64,000 nucleotides of DNA from Sphingobacterium haloxyli (GTDB taxonomy: Bacteria; Bacteroidota; Bacteroidia; Sphingobacteriales; Sphingobacteriaceae). Of this stretch, positions 58,697 through 64,000 are shown piece by piece (positions within the stretch are counted from its first letter, which is position 1; the number at the start of each line of letters is the position of its first letter). The position numbers were made by a program, and so were the translations under genes. The notes beneath the pieces are model-generated. The model did not search any database and was not told the origin of the DNA. It worked only from the letters and a program-made list of their open reading frames with translations. The stretch spans positions 248,001 through 312,000 of the forward strand of contig NZ_PVBQ01000001.1 in the NCBI RefSeq assembly GCF_002980525.1, given 5' to 3'.

Positions 58697-60066
58697 CGAT
58701 CGCTATCATGCAACCGTTCATGTTCAAGAGAAGCCAAGATAAATGTTCCTATCGCCTTTCCCTCATTTTCCACAATAGTGACATCCTTGCCGACTAGGTA
58801 ATAGTTAATCGTCCCTGTTCGGGATGGATCTTTGGCAGGACCTAATCCGGCAGAAGCACAACTCTGTATAATATCAATTTTTGAACTACGCTGCTCTTCT
58901 CTTATAAATGCTTTCAGTATGCCTTGATAGGCTTTCTCGGCGACAGGAAGATACGTTGCTCTGTCCAGTATTCCCAGTCGAATACCTTTGAGATAGGCAT
59001 AAGTAAAAATACTGGAGGCGGATGATTCGAGATAATTCGCCGCATGCCCTATATTATAAACTTCTCCAGCAATAGTATCCCCTTTACCATCTGCAGTCAT
59101 ACTGGCGTCGTATTGTAGCAACTGATACCAAAGCCCAGACTCGTCGTCCTGCCAACGATTTAGTCCGGCAGCTACCTGATTAGCTATATCTACAATTTCT
59201 GAATAGGAGGCATGACTTTTCGGCATAAATTCGAGCACATCGATCAGCGCAGCAAAGTACCAGCCCATACCGCGCGCCCAAAATTCCTGGCTACAACCGA
59301 AGAAAGGATCTTGTTGATTCGCCCAGAAAGAATTCGAGTCTGCAGGGGTAGCTGACCATGCATGGTAATTCAGTTGCTTATCTGCATTATACGTTTTCTG
59401 ATGAATGGTTTTAAATTGCAGAGCAATATCATCCCAGCTTGCATTGTATTCTACAGAATCGGCTATTCCAAACGTACTTTCCCACTGCGCATATATCGGC
59501 GAGCCCATATACAGTCCGTCAAGCCACATCTGATTGGGATAAATAGCCTTATGGAAGAAACCTCCTGCGCCCGGTAGTCCGTCTGCAATCCGCGAATGGT
59601 CGTATTTTAATGTGTTTCGAATCAGATCCACAGCGTTACGATATCGATTGGCATCCTTCGTATTGCCTTTTCGCAATTCTTCTTCGTACAAGGTAAAGTA
59701 GATGCGGCCCGCCGGAAGATCATCAATATTACTGGGACGAAGTGCTGATCCACCTTTGCTATTGATGATCATGGTACCGTCTTCATTTAGATTCAAATCA
59801 GCAAAAGCCTTTACAGATTGGTAATACTCCTTTTTCTCGGGATACTGCTTCCACGTTTCCAGCACAGCGCCAGCCACTAGCCCCGATACATAATCCCACC
59901 CTGTCGAATCCAATTTGGACTGATAATGCCTATTGCAGTAAAAATCACCCAAGCCATGTGAATCGACCATTTTATGCGACCACAACGCGGCTTTACTATC
60001 CTGATGTTGACGACAAGCAGTGAAAAGCAAAGGTAGTAAAGCAAATATTATATATTTTTTCATCAT
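58693..60066 (-). CDS. GH105/GH88-type unsaturated glucuronyl or rhamnogalacturonyl hydrolase, lipoprotein (457 aa)
   Basis: The protein begins MMKKYIIFALLPLLFTACRQ with a lipoprotein Cys at about 18. MWLDGLYMGSPIYAQWESTF, EFWARGMGWYFAALIDVLEF and ESSASSIFTYAYLKGIRLGI are the usual GH105 blocks (substrate Asp in WLDGLYM). It is more distant from the GH105 at 6849-8009 and about 70 residues longer, so a different unsaturated uronide is likely. Last gene of the operon beta-helix protein, oxidoreductase, SSS symporter, hydrolase. Starts 29 bp after the symporter stop. Confidence 0.87.
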   Translation of the reverse strand: MMKKYIIFALLPLLFTACRQHQDSKAALWSHKMVDSHGLGDFYCNRHYQSKLDSTGWDYVSGLVAGAVLETWKQYPEKKEYYQSVKAFADLNLNEDGTMIINSKGGSALRPSNIDDLPAGRIYFTLYEEELRKGNTKDANRYRNAVDLIRNTLKYDHSRIADGLPGAGGFFHKAIYPNQMWLDGLYMGSPIYAQWESTFGIADSVEYNASWDDIALQFKTIHQKTYNADKQLNYHAWSATPADSNSFWANQQDPFFGCSQEFWARGMGWYFAALIDVLEFMPKSHASYSEIVDIANQVAAGLNRWQDDESGLWYQLLQYDASMTADGKGDTIAGEVYNIGHAANYLESSASSIFTYAYLKGIRLGILDRATYLPVAEKAYQGILKAFIREEQRSSKIDIIQSCASAGLGPAKDPSRTGTINYYLVGKDVTIVENEGKAIGTFILASLEHERLHDSDR

Positions 60067-60095
60067 CTATTTTCCAAGCAAGCTACTACAATACA

Positions 60096-61676
60096 TTAAC
60101 TAAAAACCAAATATAACAATACCATCACCGCAAACAATATACCCCACGCCCATTTTACTTTAGCGGTTGGCTTTTCCATCTGAAAGCGGAAAGCCATTTC
60201 ATTTTCTTTTTCATACACCGATTTTGGAACCACCAAGGATAGGATGATACCCAGTATCAGTAAAGCTAAGAATAGATAAAAAGAAAGCATAAGGTAGTGC
60301 GGCCAAAAGGTATATACATCTTTAGGAAAAATCCAGAGATAGGCAACACCCGTTCCTAGGCTTAACACAGCGCCAAAAGTCAGAAGGGTGTTTACGGCCA
60401 TCTTATTCGTTCTCTTCCAGAGAACGGCCATCAAAAAAATGACGGCAAGCGGCGGAGCGATAAATCCTAAGATAGACTGGAACACATCAAAGAGATTCAA
60501 ACCCTTTATCTGGTCAATAGCCACTGCAACTAAAACAGAAATAAAGCAGCCTACAATAATCGTATAACGACCGACTTGTGTTACCCGGCGGCTATCTGCA
60601 TCAGGATTGATGTGTTTCAAATAGATATCCATCGTATAAACAGTACTCAGGGAATTGAGGGAGGAACCAATCGTACCAACTAACACAGCTATTAGCACCA
60701 CAATCACTAATCCGTTCAGACCTGTCGGAAAAAGATTCGTTACCATCGTCATATAAGCGAGCGACGGATCATCCAATCCGGGAAAAAGGATATAACAAAT
60801 AATACCAGTCAGAATGAAGAGTGGTAAAGACAGAATTTTCAACCAAGCTATAAAATTCACCCCGAGCTGCCCTTGCTCCAAGTTTTTAGCGCCTAAAACG
60901 GATTGTACCATGGCTTGATCTGTACAAAAAAACGCAATGGCAGCGACAGGATATCCCAGTGCAATAGCATACCAGGGGTAATCTGGATCGTTTGCAGGCT
61001 TAATCAGCGACCAATAGCCATCCGGCGTCCTATCCGCCAATGCTTGTAGCCCGCCTATCTCCGATAGCCCCAAGAACGTCAGTAAAGCAGAGACGGCTAT
61101 TAACAATATCATCTGAAAAATATTGATCTTCGCTACCGTGCGTAATCCTCCCGTATAGGCAAACACACCGGCCAAAGCGACTAATACAATGACGGATTGC
61201 CACATGGGGATTCCCAATATCTGTCGAACGAGAAAACCGCCCGCAAATAAGCTTAGCGACAGCCACGATATCATCATTTTGACCAAAGAATACCATGCCA
61301 AAATAGTTTGCGTCCCCGACCCGTATCGTTTTCCCATAAATTCCGGAAGCGTGCGCACGCCTGATGCCAGATACCGTGGAGCAAAGACTACGGCTAACAG
61401 AAAGAGGTACACAAAGGCATACCAATCGAAATTAACGGCAACAATCCCTGTGGTATAACCAACCGTGGCAAACGCCAACAGCATCGACGGACCGACATTT
61501 GTAGCCCACATATTGAAACCTATGCTGTACCAACTTAACGATTTCCCCGCTAAAAAATGTGCAGCCCCCTGTTCTTTTGTACGAGATGAAAGCAGACCGA
61601 TAACAATTAAAGCAACGAGGTATACGACTACGATTGCATAATCGTATATCGTCAATTTGTCCATGAGGTTGTTCAT
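60096..61676 (-). CDS. Sodium/solute symporter of the SSS family (526 aa)
   Basis: About 13-14 transmembrane helices. IVIGLLSSRTKEQGAAHFLA, LAGKSLSWYSIGFNMWATNV and FFCTDQAMVQSVLGAKNLEQ, followed by GTIGSSLNSLSTVYTMDIYL, are typical of the SGLT-like sugar branch of SSS symporters. It likely imports a sugar or uronide released by the linked GH105-like enzyme. In-frame ATG at 61664 (MDKLTIYDYAIVVVYLVALI) is an alternative start. Seven bp separate it from the oxidoreductase gene. Confidence 0.9.
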   Translation of the reverse strand: MNNLMDKLTIYDYAIVVVYLVALIVIGLLSSRTKEQGAAHFLAGKSLSWYSIGFNMWATNVGPSMLLAFATVGYTTGIVAVNFDWYAFVYLFLLAVVFAPRYLASGVRTLPEFMGKRYGSGTQTILAWYSLVKMMISWLSLSLFAGGFLVRQILGIPMWQSVIVLVALAGVFAYTGGLRTVAKINIFQMILLIAVSALLTFLGLSEIGGLQALADRTPDGYWSLIKPANDPDYPWYAIALGYPVAAIAFFCTDQAMVQSVLGAKNLEQGQLGVNFIAWLKILSLPLFILTGIICYILFPGLDDPSLAYMTMVTNLFPTGLNGLVIVVLIAVLVGTIGSSLNSLSTVYTMDIYLKHINPDADSRRVTQVGRYTIIVGCFISVLVAVAIDQIKGLNLFDVFQSILGFIAPPLAVIFLMAVLWKRTNKMAVNTLLTFGAVLSLGTGVAYLWIFPKDVYTFWPHYLMLSFYLFLALLILGIILSLVVPKSVYEKENEMAFRFQMEKPTAKVKWAWGILFAVMVLLYLVFS

Positions 61677-61683
61677 GTGGCTA

Positions 61684-62757
61684 TTACAAGTTTACGCTAT
61701 AGGTTGTTAATAAATCGTTTGGACGAATCGGTTTGCCTGTGGTTAGTGACTCATCCATGGCCTGCAATAGCGCAATCGTACCAATTCCTTCTTTCATATC
61801 CGGATATGCCGGCGTATCCTCGCGAATCGCTTTGGCAAAATGCTCCAGATAGTTTTGATACTCGCCAGCATGATGGCTCTTGCCTTCGAAACGAAAATAA
61901 TGCTTCAGTTTATGCTCCCAAGTTAACATTCTTTCCTCCCCGGTACGATCAGTAATAGCATACCGCAAATCCATATAATCTGCCTGACTACATCCTTCGG
62001 TACCCCGAAGGATGCAACTCATCTCGCTATCCCGGGTAACCGGCTGAACAGGCCCGGTATAGGCGCCACTTACACGCGCTACCCTACCGTCAGTAGCTTT
62101 GAATATAAAGTGCATCGTATCGGCATTTTGCAAACCGCCCTTTCGGCCGTTAGCGCTCAACATGCCGTACCCCATCACCTCCTCTATATTAGGAAGATAC
62201 CAACGTATAAAATCCACCGGATGACTCAACCCACCGTACAGCCATTTAAATGATGACTGCAATGACCACGGTTTTTCTAAAAACCAACGATGGTCGGCAT
62301 GATAATAGCCTTCGATGGTAATTAGATCCCCAATCAGGCCTGCCTCGAAATCTGCGCGCTGCTTTTTCATCGGTTCGAAAAAGCGGGAACTCTGACCAAC
62401 GAAAACCCGTTTTCCGGTCTGTGAAGCTAAAGCCAGCAGTTCGTTCGCGTCCGCTAGGTTGTCAATAAAGGGTTTTGTGCAGATGACATGTTTACCATGC
62501 TCCAACGCCTGTTTGATGTGTGTAGCATGCAGATGATCTGGCGTATAGATAGCGACGGCCTCTAGCTCAGGGTTTTCTAATAAATCTTCATAACGTTTAG
62601 TATACGCATGGAAATCGAACTCCTTCATGCGCTTGCGTCCGAGTTCTTCATTCAAATCGCAAACTTGCATCAATTCTATATGTTCACTTTGTAAAGCCGC
62701 AGACATGGTGCTTCTTCCTTCACCAAGGCCTAGAATACCTAATCTTAATTTCTCCAT
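61684..62757 (-). CDS. Gfo/Idh/MocA-family oxidoreductase (357 aa)
   Basis: Cytoplasmic Rossmann-fold enzyme: LRLGILGLGEGRSTMSAALQ at the start, VAIYTPDHLHATHIKQALEH, ICTKPFIDNLADANELLALA with the conserved Lys-Pro, and WLYGGLSHPVDFIRWYLPN with the catalytic His region. Members oxidise or reduce sugars, inositols or sugar acids using NAD(P). Linked to the SSS importer and GH105-like hydrolase, it probably processes the imported uronide or keto-sugar. Starts 9 bp after the beta-helix gene stop. Confidence 0.88.
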   Translation of the reverse strand: MEKLRLGILGLGEGRSTMSAALQSEHIELMQVCDLNEELGRKRMKEFDFHAYTKRYEDLLENPELEAVAIYTPDHLHATHIKQALEHGKHVICTKPFIDNLADANELLALASQTGKRVFVGQSSRFFEPMKKQRADFEAGLIGDLITIEGYYHADHRWFLEKPWSLQSSFKWLYGGLSHPVDFIRWYLPNIEEVMGYGMLSANGRKGGLQNADTMHFIFKATDGRVARVSGAYTGPVQPVTRDSEMSCILRGTEGCSQADYMDLRYAITDRTGEERMLTWEHKLKHYFRFEGKSHHAGEYQNYLEHFAKAIREDTPAYPDMKEGIGTIALLQAMDESLTTGKPIRPNDLLTTYSVNL

Positions 62758-62766
62758 TTTTGTATC

Positions 62767-64000
62767 TTATCTCTTATAAAAAATCCACGTTTCGTTTGCG
62801 GCTGTGCCCGGAACACCTTCCTGATAAGTACTCATCAGTTGGTTCCACTTCGCTACTCTAGGATTATCTTTGGTCGTTAGTGTATCAATCTCGGCAAAGT
62901 CTTTTCCTTTGGGAAAAGAAATATACAGTAACAGTTGCCTGCCGCTTCGGTATAACAATACCTCCTGAAAGTCTGCCTGGCAAAAACCCGCTGCTACTTC
63001 CGGCCATTCTTCGAACTGTTTTTCGTGATATCGGAAGTATTCCTTTTGTTTGCTTTCATCCGCCACCAATTGCGCTGTCAAAAGTACAAAATCCACCTCA
63101 TCCGCCCCCGCCCCTTCTTGATTTTCACAATGCTGCCGGTCAAATGTATAGAATACATCGTTGAACATGTTAACCGTTAGTTGGGGATAATTCGCCAACA
63201 TGGCACTTGTCAGCTTTTTTGCGTGTTCGTCGTCGGTCTTTAACAGCATATAATCGCCCCAAGAATAGATTTGTGGATGTGCTATCCCCTGTGTCTTAGC
63301 AAACGATGCTAATCCATCTTTTGATAGTGACCGCTGGGTATCCCGTACTTGTACGAAAACAGGTTTTGTAAACGGTATATATTGATTAAATGTATAGCCA
63401 TCTTTGACCGGCTCTTTATGTTTAAGCAGGTCGCGGAATGGTTCTTCCAAACCTGTATTAAATGCTGTTCTATCGGCTTCAGGGCCGTTATTTTCCCAAA
63501 TGACACCGGGTCCATTTGCATTTTTTAGAATCTTATTTTCAGGGAACCAATTGTTGGAGACATCCATGTAAGCAGACCCTTCGTCGGTATATAAATAAAA
63601 CCAATGGTCTGGGATATGCGCGTAGGGTGATACATATATACTATCTATTTCGTTCTCCCTTATTTTGGTGCCTGGCTGTGCTGAAAGTGTATAGATTCCT
63701 GCCACATCATACATAAATTTGCCATAGCGTGTTATCTTATTCCGCTCGACAGTATTGTTCTTCATCACATTTACGGTTGGCGTCCATCCCCAACCCAAAC
63801 TGATTCCCGAATAAGCGATATCGCTGATATCATTATGAGAAATGTCCACGCCCTGCACAAATCCCGCTCCTATGCCCACGGCACCCCAGTCTTCATTTGC
63901 CGTGTTATGGATAAGGTTATTGCGAACAACAACTTCTCGTGTCAGCTCTCGTTCATCTTGCGGATCATAGGGTAGATGCGCTTCGAATTGATCGTCCGAA
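62767..64000 (-). CDS. Right-handed beta-helix protein with C-terminal L-rhamnose-mutarotase-like domain (5' end outside window)
   Basis: The frame stays open from the stop at 62767 to the right edge, so the start is beyond 64000. The visible N-terminal part has beta-helix rungs: VVVRNNLIHNTANEDWGAVG, VDISHNDISDIAYSGISLGW, VERNKITRYGKFMYDVAGIY and IRENEIDSIYVSPYAHIP. The last 110 residues (about 62767-63100) resemble RhaM: LTAQLVADESKQKEYFRYH with the His in the same place as RhaM His21, EEWPEV against IWPEL, and RVAKWNQLMSTYQ against RWWKYMADIM. A preceding section (about 63130-63370) looks like a second alpha/beta half. Function is unknown. The helix could bind or cut polysaccharide, and the RhaM-like part could bind sugar. 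Confidence 0.82.
   Translation of the reverse strand, partial: SDDQFEAHLPYDPQDERELTREVVVRNNLIHNTANEDWGAVGIGAGFVQGVDISHNDISDIAYSGISLGWGWTPTVNVMKNNTVERNKITRYGKFMYDVAGIYTLSAQPGTKIRENEIDSIYVSPYAHIPDHWFYLYTDEGSAYMDVSNNWFPENKILKNANGPGVIWENNGPEADRTAFNTGLEEPFRDLLKHKEPVKDGYTFNQYIPFTKPVFVQVRDTQRSLSKDGLASFAKTQGIAHPQIYSWGDYMLLKTDDEHAKKLTSAMLANYPQLTVNMFNDVFYTFDRQHCENQEGAGADEVDFVLLTAQLVADESKQKEYFRYHEKQFEEWPEVAAGFCQADFQEVLLYRSGRQLLLYISFPKGKDFAEIDTLTTKDNPRVAKWNQLMSTYQEGVPGTAANETWIFYKR

Overview
The window looks like the chromosome of a Bacteroidota species, most likely in the Sphingobacteriaceae (Pedobacter, Parapedobacter, Olivibacter or Sphingobacterium relatives). The evidence is two SusC and one SusD protein, a hybrid two-component regulator (HTCS), TAnnTTTG promoter boxes, lipoprotein signals typical of the phylum, and few Shine-Dalgarno sequences. 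I see no rRNA, tRNA, insertion sequence, phage gene or CRISPR array. The genus assignment is an inference from gene style, not a search result.

Almost the whole window is a machine for rhamnose-rich acidic polysaccharide (pectic rhamnogalacturonan). Region 1 (1-17 kb, minus strand) begins at the left edge with the 5' part of a SusC gene. It is followed by a long enzyme operon transcribed from about 13.9 kb down to a terminator at 742-776. In transcription order this encodes GH28, PL11 rhamnogalacturonan lyase, CE12-type acetylesterase, sulfatase, GH105, GH2, L-rhamnose mutarotase and GH106. A separate GH2 gene lies at 14.1-17.0 kb. Region 2 (17-24 kb) holds the regulators: a GntR-type regulator with a sugar-binding domain, a 691-bp repeat-bearing gap, the HTCS and a second GH28. 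Region 3 (24-30 kb) is the L-rhamnose catabolic operon rhaT, aldolase/dehydrogenase fusion, rhaI, rhaB, closed by a clear terminator. Region 4 (30-45 kb) carries a DUF5703/GH95-like protein, a sialate O-acetylesterase-like protein, GH127, GH106, a LacZ-type GH2 and GH78. Region 5 (45-57.5 kb) is a SusC/SusD operon that continues through an unusual tightly overlapping cassette: solute-binding-fold protein, CaiB/BaiF CoA-transferase, second CoA-transferase, second solute-binding-fold protein, Gfo/Idh/MocA oxidoreductase, MaoC hydratase and a FucP-type permease. Region 6 (57.5-64 kb) has an IclR regulator on the plus strand and a minus-strand operon of a beta-helix protein, an oxidoreductase, an SSS symporter and a GH105-like hydrolase.

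The working model is as follows. Outer-membrane SusC/D proteins import fragments cut by surface enzymes. Periplasmic GH28, GH105, GH106, GH78, GH2 and GH127 with esterases and a sulfatase reduce them to monosaccharides. RhaT and the FucP-type carrier move sugars inward, and RhaM-RhaI-RhaB-RhaEW convert L-rhamnose to dihydroxyacetone phosphate and lactate. A 10-bp-period direct repeat (CAGGAY-N3-RCAGG-like) recurs upstream of five transcription units, which suggests one regulator ties the enzymes to rhamnose catabolism.

The most novel parts are three. The first is the cassette of two solute-binding proteins without signal peptides or ABC permeases, interleaved with two CoA-transferases and a MaoC hydratase. 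The second is a beta-helix protein whose C-terminus resembles L-rhamnose mutarotase. The third is a run of four perfect-period 11-bp repeats between the divergent susC and iclR genes.
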